A DNA stretch of 64,000 bases from Henriciella algicola. GTDB taxonomy: Bacteria; Pseudomonadota; Alphaproteobacteria; Caulobacterales; Hyphomonadaceae. The DNA lies in contig NZ_QWGA01000003.1 in NCBI RefSeq assembly GCF_003576245.1, forward strand, positions 310,001-374,000. The letters are read 5' to 3'. The notes under the pieces were generated by a model. It was given only the letters and a program-made list of their open reading frames with translations. It made no database searches and was not told where the DNA came from. Below, in pieces: positions 1-8,125 of this stretch (position 1 is its first letter; each line of letters begins with the position of its first letter). A program made the position numbers and the translations under genes.

Positions 1-1457
1 TGACCATCGCGGCGTCCGGCTTTGTGAACAACACTGCTGTCGTCGTGATCCTGGTGCCCGTCGTCATTGCGCTGGCGCAGAAGTTATCGGTGTCCAAGAA
101 GCGGCTTCTGATCCCGCTTTCCTACATCTCGATCCTTGGCGGCACGCTGACCCTGATCGGTACGTCCACCAACCTGATCGTTGCCGGTGTCGCCTTTTCA
201 CGCGGGCTGGAGCGGTTCAGCATCTTCGAGATTACCGGCGTTGGCCTTGTGACCCTCGGGGTGACACTCGGCTTTCTGCTGATCTTCGGACGGTGGCTGT
301 TGCCATCAGGCGAAACCGATGAAGACGCCGACATCAGGCCTCAAACCTTCCTGACCGATATCTTTCCCAATGAAGATACCAAGGCAATCGGTGTCAGCCC
401 TGATGACCTGCCAGCGCTGAAGGTGAAAGGCGTAAAGCTCGTCTCACAGCGGCGCGGCAACCGGATCGTGACAGCCAAGGATGATGACCGCGAGCTCGCC
501 GCCGGTGACCGCCTGACCATCCGCGCGACGCTGGAAGAGCTGCTGACCTTCGCGGGCAGCGAGACGTTCAAGACGGGGCTGCGCCTTCGCCGTCACCATG
601 CCGATGAGCCCAAGCAGGTTCAGGCGACGATCACGCCAACCGACTCAAATATCGGCCGCCCGCTCTCGCTCCTGTCCTATCTGTCTGATTATCAGATTAC
701 TGTGCGTGGCTTGGCGCGTCCGGGCAATCAGCCGGGACCGACGCTGGCGAGTTGCCGCCTGCGCGCCGGTGACAGACTGTTGCTGGAAGGCAGCGAGGCC
801 ACGCTTCGCTCGCTCGCAAACTCAACGCCTCTTGTGATCGAACAGGAAATCGACGCTGTTCCTTTCCGGCGCGGACATGCGCCGATCGCCATCGGCACGC
901 TGACGGCTGTCATCCTTGCCAGCGCGCTGTTCAGCTTCCCGATTGTTCTCTCTGCGCTGATCGGTGTGGGGGTCGTCATGGCGACGGGATGTATTACGGC
1001 CACCGACGCGTGGCGCTCGCTTCAGGCCAACGTGCTCGCCCTCATCGTCGCCATGTTGATCGTCGGTCAGGGTCTGGAACAGGCCGGTGCCGTCGACGTG
1101 ATCGTGTCGGGCGTATCGCCGCTCCTGCTGGCGGCCTCGCCCTTCATCGTGCTGTTGCTGATCTATGCGCTGACATCGGTCCTGACCGAGCTTGTCACCA
1201 ATGCCGCTGTCGCTGTTATCATGACGCCGCTTGTGATCGAGCTGGCGAGCAATCTCGGCATGGATCCGCGCGCGCTGGTGCTGGCGGTAATGTTCGGGGC
1301 GAGCGCGAGTTTTGCTTCGCCCATAGGCTATCAGACCAATACGATCGTCTATACGGCGGGTGGCTACAGGTTTGCCGACTTCCTGAAGGTCGGCCTGCCT
1401 ATGAATGTCATAGCAGGCCTCGCTTCATGTACGGCGATCTGGATGTTCTTCCTGTAG
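1..1457 (+). CDS. SLC13/DASS-type anion permease with TrkA-C domains, 5' end outside window
   Basis: The reading frame is already open at base 3 and closes at 1457, so the gene starts upstream of the window. The visible part begins with a membrane segment carrying the conserved SGFVNNTA and SLIGTSTNLIV-type permease motifs. A soluble middle part of about 190 residues follows, with two TrkA-C (RCK-C)-like units (around LKVKGVKLVSQ and RPLSLLSYLSDYQ). A second set of hydrophobic helices includes a repeat-like TELVTNAAVAVIMTPL. This order, membrane-RCK_C-RCK_C-membrane, is typical of SLC13 permeases that move sulfate, dicarboxylates or similar anions with sodium. The substrate cannot be read from the sequence. 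It converges on the next gene with a 6-base gap. Confidence 0.9.
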   Translation, partial: TIAASGFVNNTAVVVILVPVVIALAQKLSVSKKRLLIPLSYISILGGTLTLIGTSTNLIVAGVAFSRGLERFSIFEITGVGLVTLGVTLGFLLIFGRWLLPSGETDEDADIRPQTFLTDIFPNEDTKAIGVSPDDLPALKVKGVKLVSQRRGNRIVTAKDDDRELAAGDRLTIRATLEELLTFAGSETFKTGLRLRRHHADEPKQVQATITPTDSNIGRPLSLLSYLSDYQITVRGLARPGNQPGPTLASCRLRAGDRLLLEGSEATLRSLANSTPLVIEQEIDAVPFRRGHAPIAIGTLTAVILASALFSFPIVLSALIGVGVVMATGCITATDAWRSLQANVLALIVAMLIVGQGLEQAGAVDVIVSGVSPLLLAASPFIVLLLIYALTSVLTELVTNAAVAVIMTPLVIELASNLGMDPRALVLAVMFGASASFASPIGYQTNTIVYTAGGYRFADFLKVGLPMNVIAGLASCTAIWMFFL

Positions 1458-1463
1458 CTCAGC

Positions 1464-2471
1464 CTACCATTCGGCGACGATCTTGCCGAAGTGCTTGCCG
1501 GCCTGCTGATAGGCAAAGGCGTCGCCGAGCTCTCCAAGGCCGAAGCTCTTGTCGATGACAGGCTTCAGGCCGCCATGTTCGATGGCGCGGATGAAGTCCT
1601 GCTGGTCTGCGCGCGAGCCGACGATGAGGCCTTCCAGTCGCGCCTGTTTCTGCATGAGGAGCGCCGTTGGCACATCGCCGCTAACGCCGGTCAGCACGCC
1701 GATCAGCGCAATATGACCGCCGACACGCACCGCCTTGATCGATTGCGACAGAGTGCCAGCGCCGCCAACCTCGACCACGACATCTGCGCCGCGACCACCG
1801 GTGAGCTTTCCAACCGTCGAGCCCCATTTTTCGTCGCTCTTGTAATTGATCACATGGTCGGCGCCGAGCGCTTTGACCCGCTCCAGTTTCTCATCCGAGG
1901 AAGAGGTTGCGATCACTTCAGCGCCCATCATCTTGGCGATCTGGACCGCGAAAATCGACACCCCGCCTGTTCCGAGCGCAAGAACCGTGTCCCCGGCTTT
2001 AAGGCCGCCATCGACCACGAGGGCGCGCCAGGCTGTGAGGCCTGCCGTCGTGATCGTGGCCGCTTCAGCGTGGCTCCAGCCCGTCGGCGCTTTGGTGAAG
2101 CTCGTCGCCTTTGCCACCACAGCTTCGCGCGCATAGCCGTCAATGCCGTCGCCCGGCGTGCCGGAGAAGTCTGACACGCGCGCCGGACCGGCCAGCCATT
2201 GCGGGAAAAAAGTCGAGACGACATGGTCGCCTTCAGCAAAGTCGCTGACGCCTTCGCCGATCGCTTCAACGACGCCTGCCCCATCTGACATGGGGATGCG
2301 TCCGTCGGCTGGCTTGCTCTGGCCAGAACAGACGATGAGGTCGTGAAAGTTCAGCGACGTCGCATGCAGGCGCACGCGGATCTCGCCCGGCCCCGGCTTT
2401 CCGGCATCATCGATATCGACGAGGTTGAGTTTGTCGAAACCACCCGGGGCGGCAATCTTCACGGCTTTCAT
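1464..2471 (-). CDS. Zinc-free MDR-family NAD(P)-dependent alcohol dehydrogenase / quinone oxidoreductase
   Basis: 335 residues, the usual length for medium-chain dehydrogenase/reductases. The N-terminal GroES-like half shows VRLHATSLNFHDLIVCSGQ, then PMSDGAGVVEAIGEGV. The Rossmann half has the glycine-rich ALGTGGVSIFAVQIAKMMGAEVIATSSS around residue 165. The structural-zinc cysteine cluster of zinc alcohol dehydrogenases is absent, which points to the quinone oxidoreductase side of the family. The ATG start puts the usual MKAVKI opening in place. The substrate is unknown. It stands alone, with 81 bases before the VOC gene. Confidence 0.88.
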   Translation of the reverse strand: MKAVKIAAPGGFDKLNLVDIDDAGKPGPGEIRVRLHATSLNFHDLIVCSGQSKPADGRIPMSDGAGVVEAIGEGVSDFAEGDHVVSTFFPQWLAGPARVSDFSGTPGDGIDGYAREAVVAKATSFTKAPTGWSHAEAATITTAGLTAWRALVVDGGLKAGDTVLALGTGGVSIFAVQIAKMMGAEVIATSSSDEKLERVKALGADHVINYKSDEKWGSTVGKLTGGRGADVVVEVGGAGTLSQSIKAVRVGGHIALIGVLTGVSGDVPTALLMQKQARLEGLIVGSRADQQDFIRAIEHGGLKPVIDKSFGLGELGDAFAYQQAGKHFGKIVAEW

Positions 2472-2552
2472 GGCAAGGCTCCTGCGATATCTGTCTGCGC
2501 CCCAGAGGTTGGCCCGCGCATCCCTATCGGCAAGCCCTGCCGCCGCGATTTT

Positions 2553-2939
2553 CTAGATCCGCCAAGGCGGAAACCTGCGATAGTCACCCGCCTGATAGAG
2601 GCAGATCCGGTTACCTGCCGGGTCTCTCAGATAGGCTTCACGCCAGCCCCAGCTCTGGTCTTCGGGCGGGCTCAGAAAGTCGAGCCCCGCTCCCGTCAGA
2701 CGCTCATATTCGGCATCAAGGTCATCCATTTCGAAATAGATGAGCGGCTCGTCGCATCCCTGCCAGCCTTCGACATGGTGCAGAGAAAAGGTCGCTGGTT
2801 CGCCGCCATCTGCGTCCGGGCACTCAAAGCGTGCATAGCGCGGCGGGCTGTCGACGATCTGGATGAGGCCGAGCGTCTTGTAGAAGGTAACGCTGGCGGC
2901 GTAGTCGACGCACGGCACAGTGACCTGATTAAGCCTCAT
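2553..2939 (-). CDS. VOC (glyoxalase/bleomycin-resistance) family protein
   Basis: 128 residues, one glyoxalase-type domain. The opening LNQVTVPCVDYAASVTFYKTLGL and the ending YLRDPAGNRICLYQAG are the conserved beta-alpha-beta edges of the vicinal oxygen chelate fold. Members bind a divalent metal and act on small molecules or sequester drugs, and the sequence does not tell which. It lies five bases downstream of the YjbQ-like gene on the same strand, so the two are likely co-transcribed. Confidence 0.85.
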   Translation of the reverse strand: MRLNQVTVPCVDYAASVTFYKTLGLIQIVDSPPRYARFECPDADGGEPATFSLHHVEGWQGCDEPLIYFEMDDLDAEYERLTGAGLDFLSPPEDQSWGWREAYLRDPAGNRICLYQAGDYRRFPPWRI

Positions 2940-2944
2940 GGTCT

Positions 2945-3364
2945 CTACCCTCCCAGATGCAGGACGACTTCGCGCCGGTGTGGGCGGTCGCGGTTTTCGA
3001 ACAGATAGATGCCCTGCCAGGTGCCCAGCATCATGGCGCCATTCTGTACCGGGATGGAGAGCGATGTCTGCGTCAGCGCTGTCTTGATATGGGCGGGCAT
3101 ATCGTCAGGCCCTTCGCTATTATGGCGCACCCAGCGCATCGAGGCTTTATCGGTATGCGGAACCAGCCTGCAAAAGAACTCATTGAGGTCAACCAGTACG
3201 TCCGGATCGGCATTTTCCTGAATGAGCAGAGAGCAGGATGTGTGGCGCACGAAGAGGGTGAGCAGACCCTCATGGACGCCCGCATCGCTCAGCGCGGCTT
3301 CGACCTGCGCCGTGAAGTCGTAAAGGCCGGGCCCGGATGTCTGCAGTGTCAGCGTGGTGATCAT
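2945..3364 (-). CDS. YjbQ family protein (UPF0047)
   Basis: 139 residues, full family length. Visible marks are the central FVRHTSCSLLIQENADP and the C-terminal MMLGTWQGIYLFENRDRPHRR, with the conserved glutamate and histidines. E. coli YjbQ has weak thiamine-phosphate synthase activity, and that activity is often used as the family name; the physiological role remains open. It is probably transcribed together with the VOC protein, which starts five bases downstream. Confidence 0.9.
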   Translation of the reverse strand: MITTLTLQTSGPGLYDFTAQVEAALSDAGVHEGLLTLFVRHTSCSLLIQENADPDVLVDLNEFFCRLVPHTDKASMRWVRHNSEGPDDMPAHIKTALTQTSLSIPVQNGAMMLGTWQGIYLFENRDRPHRREVVLHLGG

Positions 3365-3419
3365 GGCGGCTCCCTTCGCTGAAGAGTGCCGTGATCAGCC
3401 CTAGGAATGCAACCGCGCT

Positions 3420-4217
3420 TCAGGCGGCTTCCAACTCTCCAGGCACCTCGCAGGCCGCGACAGACTGAGAGATCAGCTCTGCCTCTCCGAAGATGGTCAT
3501 GAAGCTGATATCGGCGGCATCACGCCCGCAGATGATGCGGACGAGCTTTTCAGGCTCTGCCATGCCCGTCGGGTCGACCAGGTGCCAGTTGCCGTCCAGC
3601 CAGACATCGACGACGGCATGGAAGTCAGGCGGCGTCAGCCCCGGTGCATAGGCCGACACCATGCGCGCAGGGATACCGACCGCGCGGCAGAAGCTGATCA
3701 GGACATGCGCATAGTCACGGCAGACGCCAGCGCGCGAGGCGAACGTATCGGCCGCCGTCGTCTTGGCGTTGCTCGCGCCGGGCGTGTAGGTGAAGGCACC
3801 GCGAATCCAGTCGATCATGGCGAGCACCTGATCGCCGCCATTCAGGTGCGCGAACTCTGTCCAGGCAAAGCTCTCAAGGTCTGCGCCGGCGGAATAATGG
3901 CTCGGCATCAGGAAGCCGATCACGCTGGCTGGCAGATGCGGACGGGGCGGCACACGGCGCCCGGCGATGGAAAGCTTGGGCCGCAGGACATTCACGGTCG
4001 CCTGATAGCGGAGGGAAACGTCGCCTTCGGCCACCATCCAGTTGCGCCGGTCATTGCGGCTTGCATAGCGCACGCCCTGAAGAAGGCTCTGCCCATTAGA
4101 GGAAAGCTCTTCGCTGACGATATACTGGTCGCGTCCCGGCCGCGCGCGCAGGGCCAGCAGCACGTCGGATTCGTGCGGAAAGCGATAGTCAAGGCGGGCG
4201 TCGATCGTCACGCGCAT
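3420..4217 (-). CDS. Transglutaminase-like cysteine protease family protein
   Basis: 265 residues from the ATG at 4217; a TTG five codons upstream is possible but has no better ribosome site. The N-terminal half is the beta-rich transglut_N type (RVTIDARLDYRFPHESDVLLALRARP). The C-terminal half holds the papain-like triad: Cys in SRAGVCRDYAHVLISFCRAVG, His in DFHAVVDVWLDG and Asp in HLVDPTG. No signal peptide is seen, so it is probably cytoplasmic. In such bacterial proteins the activity is usually proteolytic or amide-modifying. The substrate is unknown. Confidence 0.9.
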   Translation of the reverse strand: MRVTIDARLDYRFPHESDVLLALRARPGRDQYIVSEELSSNGQSLLQGVRYASRNDRRNWMVAEGDVSLRYQATVNVLRPKLSIAGRRVPPRPHLPASVIGFLMPSHYSAGADLESFAWTEFAHLNGGDQVLAMIDWIRGAFTYTPGASNAKTTAADTFASRAGVCRDYAHVLISFCRAVGIPARMVSAYAPGLTPPDFHAVVDVWLDGNWHLVDPTGMAEPEKLVRIICGRDAADISFMTIFGEAELISQSVAACEVPGELEAA

Positions 4218-4320
4218 GGGGAAGACTTTCAATGTAGGATGGCACTCTGGCGGCGCGCTGTTACCTGTTCATTGAACGCGGTTCAAGAGCTTGTGGTTGC
4301 CGGAACTGCAAGCTTTTTCG

Positions 4321-4350
4321 TTGACATCGCTGACCAGCCTTCCTTTATAT
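4321..4350 (+). promoter_or_regulatory. Sigma-70-type promoter of ohr
   Basis: A perfect TTGACA (4321-4326) is followed 17 bases later by TTTATA (4344-4349), or 18 bases later by TTATAT. It sits about 40 bases upstream of the ohr start, and the inverted repeat at 4347-4362 overlaps the -10 end, as expected for a repressed promoter. Confidence 0.7.
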
Positions 4351-4362
4351 TGTGCACAATAT
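4347..4362. promoter_or_regulatory. Palindromic operator, probable OhrR site
   Basis: ATATTGTGCACAATAT is a perfect 16-base palindrome overlapping the -10 region of ohr. OhrR repressors of the MarR family bind AT-rich inverted repeats of this kind (ACAAT/ATTGT half sites) next to ohr, and ohrR is the next gene. Reducing-equivalent sensing through the OhrR cysteine would release the site. The match is by inspection only. Confidence 0.7.
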
Positions 4363-4389
4363 TATTGCTCAGCGATAAAGGAGAATGGA

Positions 4390-4815
4390 ATGAGCGAACT
4401 CTATGTTACGGAAGTGACGGCGACGGGCGGTCGTCAGGGCGACATCAAATCAGATGATGGCATCCTGCAGCTTGAACTCGCCCCGCCAGCAGGCCTCGGC
4501 GGCCCGGGTGGCAAGACCAATCCGGAACAGATGTTTGCCGGCGGGTTTGCGGCCTGTTTCGGCAATGCCGTGATCCACACGGCCCGCGCGCAAAAGCTAC
4601 CGGTAAAGGACCGCGACGTTGAAGTCGTCGCCCGCGTCGGTCTCGGCCCGAACGGCACTGGCGGCTTTGGCCTGAGCGTCGCGCTTGAGACCACGATTGC
4701 AGGCCTCGATCGGGACGGTGCCGAGAAACTCGTCGAAGCCGCCGAAAAAGTCTGCCCCTACTCCAATGCGGTGCGCGGCAATGTGGATGTTGCGTATAGC
4801 GTGAAGACGCGGTGA
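4390..4815 (+). CDS. ohr: Organic hydroperoxide resistance protein Ohr (OsmC superfamily)
   Basis: 141 residues from the ATG at 4390, preceded by AAGGAG six bases upstream; a longer frame exists but lacks this site. Ohr reduces organic and lipid hydroperoxides with a reactive cysteine pair. Visible are the first cysteine region FAGGFAACFGNAVIHTA and the second VCPYSNAVRGNVDV, plus the Ohr-specific LAPPAGLGGPGGKTNPEQMFAGG. The palindrome and promoter upstream and the ohrR gene 13 bases downstream make this an autoregulated peroxide-defence operon. Confidence 0.95.
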   Translation: MSELYVTEVTATGGRQGDIKSDDGILQLELAPPAGLGGPGGKTNPEQMFAGGFAACFGNAVIHTARAQKLPVKDRDVEVVARVGLGPNGTGGFGLSVALETTIAGLDRDGAEKLVEAAEKVCPYSNAVRGNVDVAYSVKTR

Positions 4816-4828
4816 TATCGCGTCCATC

Positions 4829-5290
4829 ATGACTGAAGACCAGCACCCGGACGATCCACTTCGCCTCGACCGTCAGATCTGTTTCCCGCTCTATGCAGCG
4901 TCGAACCTGATCAACAGGCTGTATCGTCCGGTGCTGTCAAAGCTCGGCCTGACCTATCCGCAATACCTCGTCATGCTGGCCCTGTGGGAACAGGCGCCGC
5001 GCACGGTCGGGGCCCTCGGCGAAGCGCTCTATCTCGATAGCGGGACGCTGACCCCGCTGCTCAAGCGGATGGAGCAGGCCGGGCTTCTGACGCGCAAGCG
5101 CGACCCGGAAGACGAACGCCGCGTGCAGGTCGCCCTGACCAGCGAAGGCCGCGCCCTGAAAGCCGAGGCCCAGCGCGTCCCGGAAAGCCTGACCGCCGGC
5201 TTCGAGGGCGACCCTGCTGAAGTCGAAAAGCTCCGCGACAGCGTCCAGGCGCTGGTCGCGACGTTGGCGCGCCACAACCGAGACTCCTGA
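4829..5290 (+). CDS. ohrR: OhrR, MarR-family organic peroxide sensor/repressor
   Basis: 153 residues with the MarR winged helix-turn-helix. The sensing cysteine lies in the conserved N-terminal LDRQICFPLYAASNLINRLYRP (Cys18). The recognition region is YLDSGTLTPLLKRMEQAGLLTRKRDPEDERRVQVALT, with the DxRR wing. Oxidation of the N-terminal cysteine by organic peroxide lowers DNA affinity. A second cysteine is not seen near the C-terminus, so it is probably a one-Cys (thiol-recruiting) type; this is inference. Confidence 0.92.
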   Translation: MTEDQHPDDPLRLDRQICFPLYAASNLINRLYRPVLSKLGLTYPQYLVMLALWEQAPRTVGALGEALYLDSGTLTPLLKRMEQAGLLTRKRDPEDERRVQVALTSEGRALKAEAQRVPESLTAGFEGDPAEVEKLRDSVQALVATLARHNRDS

Positions 5291-5297
5291 CGGATGA

Positions 5298-6047
5298 TCA
5301 GTCAGGCCGTCCTATCCGATCAATGAGTTCCAGCGCCGCCATAGGATCGCGGGCCTTTGCGCCTGAGATGAAGAAGGCATAAACATCGCGCGTCTTCGAC
5401 CACGCCTTCAGCGTACCCGCCCGCTTATCGAGCGCTGAGGGCGCATAACCTGCCTTGTATGTCTCGCGGCTCTCCTGAAGGCGCGCATAGGCGAAGCTCG
5501 CCGTCTCCACGTCCGGCATCGGCCAGTCCTCGGCGTCAGAATAGACAAGCGCGCAATCGTGCTGGCGCAGCATGTCGGTGAAAGCTTCGGTCTTGAACGT
5601 GTCGTTGCGCACTTCGATGGCGTGGCGCAGTTGCACGCCGTCACTCTCTGCTGGAAGCGCGCCGAGAAAGGCTGAAAAATAATCGGCCTCGAACTTGCGG
5701 CTCTCAGGAAATTGCCAATTGATGGCACCGAGCCGGTCACCAAGCTTCGTGACGCCTCCGGAGACGAACCAGTCGATCGCCTCCTTCATCTCAGCGGCGG
5801 CTTTGCGAGACGTGGTGAAACGCTGCGCCTTCACTGTGAACTTGAAGCCATCGGGCGTCTGCTCTGCCCAGTTCTCGAAAACGTGTGGCTTCTGGTTGCG
5901 ATAAAAGGTCGAGTTGATCTCGATCGCCGTCAGCTGGCGCGAGGCGTGTTCAAGCTGGCGCTTCTTCGCGAGGTCAGCCGGGTAGAAGGTCTCTTCCCAA
6001 GGCTCATAATTCCAGCCTCCAATGCCGATGCGTATGGGGTGGATCAT
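5298..6047 (-). CDS. DUF72 family protein
   Basis: 249 residues, TIM-barrel DUF72 family. Marks are IRIGIGGWNYEPWEETFYP at the start, ASRQLTAIEINSTFYRNQKP and FKFTVKAQRFTTS in the middle, and the C-terminal AYARLQESRETYKAGY-type segment. The biochemical role of DUF72 is not established. It ends 8 bases from the convergent ohrR stop and lies beyond the rpoD terminator. Confidence 0.9.
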   Translation of the reverse strand: MIHPIRIGIGGWNYEPWEETFYPADLAKKRQLEHASRQLTAIEINSTFYRNQKPHVFENWAEQTPDGFKFTVKAQRFTTSRKAAAEMKEAIDWFVSGGVTKLGDRLGAINWQFPESRKFEADYFSAFLGALPAESDGVQLRHAIEVRNDTFKTEAFTDMLRQHDCALVYSDAEDWPMPDVETASFAYARLQESRETYKAGYAPSALDKRAGTLKAWSKTRDVYAFFISGAKARDPMAALELIDRIGRPD

Positions 6048-6064
6048 AGATCAATGCTCCGATT

Positions 6065-6093
6065 AAAAAAGGCGGCCCGTGGGACCGCCTTTT
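6065..6093 (-). terminator. Intrinsic terminator of rpoD
   Basis: Read on the minus strand, GGCGGTCCC, a short loop and GGGCCGCC form a GC-rich hairpin followed by a run of six T. It starts about 6 bases past the rpoD stop. Confidence 0.85.
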
Positions 6094-6098
6094 CAAAC

Positions 6099-8066
6099 TT
6101 AAGTATCCAAGAAGCTCCGCAGCTTCCGGCTTCGGCTTGGGTGCTTGAGCTTGCGTAGCGCCTTTGCCTCGATCTGACGGATACGTTCGCGCGTCACGCT
6201 GAACTGCTGGCCGACTTCTTCCAGCGTGTGGTCAGTGTTCATGCCGATGCCGAAGCGCATACGCAGGACACGTTCCTCACGCGGGGTGAGCGATGCGAGC
6301 ACGCGGGTCGTGGTCTCGCGAAGGTTGGACTGGATCGCACTGTCGACAGGCAGCAGCGCCATCTTGTCCTCGATGAAGTCGCCGAGGTTGGAGTCCTCGT
6401 CGTCACCAATAGGCGTCTCCAGCGAGATCGGCTCTTTCGCGATCTTCAGAACCTTGCGGATCTTTTCCAGCGGCAGACCAAGCTTTTCAGCAAGCTCTTC
6501 CGGGGTCGGCTCACGGCCAATCTCATGGAGCATTTGGCGCTGGCTGCGCACGATCTTGTTGATCGTCTCAATCATGTGCACCGGAATACGGATCGTGCGG
6601 GCCTGGTCAGCGATGGACCGGGTAATCGCCTGACGGATCCACCAGGTCGCATAGGTCGAGAATTTGTAGCCGCGGCGGTATTCGAACTTATCGACCGCCT
6701 TCATGAGGCCGATATTGCCTTCCTGGATCAGGTCAAGGAATTGCAGGCCGCGATTGGTGTATTTTTTGGCGATGGAAATCACGAGGCGCAGGTTTGCCTC
6801 GACCATTTCCTTCTTGGCGACGCGGGCTTCGCGCTCACCTTTCTGGACGCGCTGGACGATCTGGCGGAAATCGTCGATCGGAATACCGATCTCCTGCGAC
6901 ACGGCCGTGATTTCGTCACGGATTTCGCCGATCTGATCGCCCTGGCTCTCGAAGAAGCTTTCCCACTTCTTCTTGGACTTGGCGTTCTCGAGCGTTTCTT
7001 CCTGCCAGTTCGGGTTGAGCTCATTGCCGAAATAGCTTTCGAGGAATTCCTTGCGCGGCACGCCCTTGGCGTCAGCCAGACGCATCAGCTTGCCTTCAAG
7101 GCCCATCAGCTTCTTGTTGATGGCGTAGAGCTGTTCAACAAGCGCTTCGATACGCGCATTGTTGATGTGCATCGTCTTGAGATTGTCGACGATGGACTGA
7201 GCCAGCGTGTCGTATTCCTCGCGGGCATCGGCGGTCAGCGCCTTGCCAGCCATGCGGCGCTCAACGAGGCGCTCCTGCAGCTTGCGGTACTGACCGAAGG
7301 CGAGCGCGATCTCGTCCAGCTTGCCAAGCACGCCGTCACGAAGTTCGGCCTCCATGGCAGACATGGACATGGCCTGACCTTCTTCCTCGTCCTCGCGTTC
7401 TTCGCGGGCAAGGCGTTCCTCGGTCGTTTCGTTCTCGCGCTCTTTGGCCTCTGCTTCTTTTTCTTCCTCGGTCTTCTCGCGCGGCTCTGGCGTCGGGTTT
7501 TCCGCGCCATAGGTCGTTTCAAGGTCGATAAGGTCGCGCAGGAGGATGCGCTCATTCATGAGCTCATCGCGCCAGACCATCATGGCCTCAAAGGTCAGCG
7601 GGCTCTCGCAGAGGCCGCGGATCATCGCATCACGGCCAGCCTCGATACGCTTGGCAATCGCGATCTCGCCTTCACGCGACAGAAGTTCAACCGCGCCCAT
7701 CTCGCGCAGATACATGCGCACGGGGTCATCGGTGCGGTCAGAACCGCGCGCATTGCCCTTTTTGGCAACAGCGCCGGTGGTGCCCGTCTTGGCAACAGCC
7801 GTGCCCTTGGACGCGCCTTCAACTTCGTCTTCGTTCTCGACGACTTGGATACCCATTTCAGAAAGGGCTGACATCGTGTCTTCAATCTGGTCGGAGGACA
7901 GCTCCTCCGATGGAAGGACGTTGTTCAGCTCTTCATGCGTGACATAGCCCTTGGACTTTGCCTGCTTGATGAATTTCTTGATCTTCGAGTCGTTGAGATC
8001 GAGCACCGGACGGTCGTCGGTCTCGACTTCGGCGCCTTCATTGTCACGCTTCTGGGCTTTCGCCAT
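6099..8066 (-). CDS. rpoD: RNA polymerase primary sigma factor RpoD (sigma-70)
   Basis: 655 residues, the usual size for alphaproteobacterial housekeeping sigma. Region 1.1 is at the N-terminus ([22 protein letters not shown]). Region 1.2 is [19 protein letters not shown] long, very acidic non-conserved region of about 250 residues follows, with an E/R-rich run. Region 2 has the [21 protein letters not shown] core, with the -10 helix around [13 protein letters not shown]. Region 4 ends in the -35 helix [27 protein letters not shown]. It lies directly downstream of dnaG, the ancient macromolecular-synthesis arrangement. Confidence 0.98.
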   Translation of the reverse strand: MAKAQKRDNEGAEVETDDRPVLDLNDSKIKKFIKQAKSKGYVTHEELNNVLPSEELSSDQIEDTMSALSEMGIQVVENEDEVEGASKGTAVAKTGTTGAVAKKGNARGSDRTDDPVRMYLREMGAVELLSREGEIAIAKRIEAGRDAMIRGLCESPLTFEAMMVWRDELMNERILLRDLIDLETTYGAENPTPEPREKTEEEKEAEAKERENETTEERLAREEREDEEEGQAMSMSAMEAELRDGVLGKLDEIALAFGQYRKLQERLVERRMAGKALTADAREEYDTLAQSIVDNLKTMHINNARIEALVEQLYAINKKLMGLEGKLMRLADAKGVPRKEFLESYFGNELNPNWQEETLENAKSKKKWESFFESQGDQIGEIRDEITAVSQEIGIPIDDFRQIVQRVQKGEREARVAKKEMVEANLRLVISIAKKYTNRGLQFLDLIQEGNIGLMKAVDKFEYRRGYKFSTYATWWIRQAITRSIADQARTIRIPVHMIETINKIVRSQRQMLHEIGREPTPEELAEKLGLPLEKIRKVLKIAKEPISLETPIGDDEDSNLGDFIEDKMALLPVDSAIQSNLRETTTRVLASLTPREERVLRMRFGIGMNTDHTLEEVGQQFSVTRERIRQIEAKALRKLKHPSRSRKLRSFLDT

Positions 8067-8081
8067 CTAACTCTCCCGCCT

Positions 8082-8103
8082 GTTGCAGCTTGCCCCCTGC
8101 AAC
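8082..8103 (-). other. Hairpin in the dnaG-rpoD intergenic leader
   Basis: On the minus strand GTTGCAG and CTGCAAC pair as a 7-base stem with an 8-base G-rich loop. It lies between the dnaG stop and the rpoD ribosome site (GGGAGAG). No T run follows, so it is not an ordinary terminator. It may be a processing or stability element between the two genes. Confidence 0.4.
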
Positions 8104-8125
8104 ATTCAAACAATCAACTGGCCGA

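Noticed and set aside
6228-7871. A 547-codon open frame on the plus strand opposite rpoD
   Set aside because: It is the antisense shadow of the clearly real sigma factor gene; its length comes from the codon bias of the other strand.
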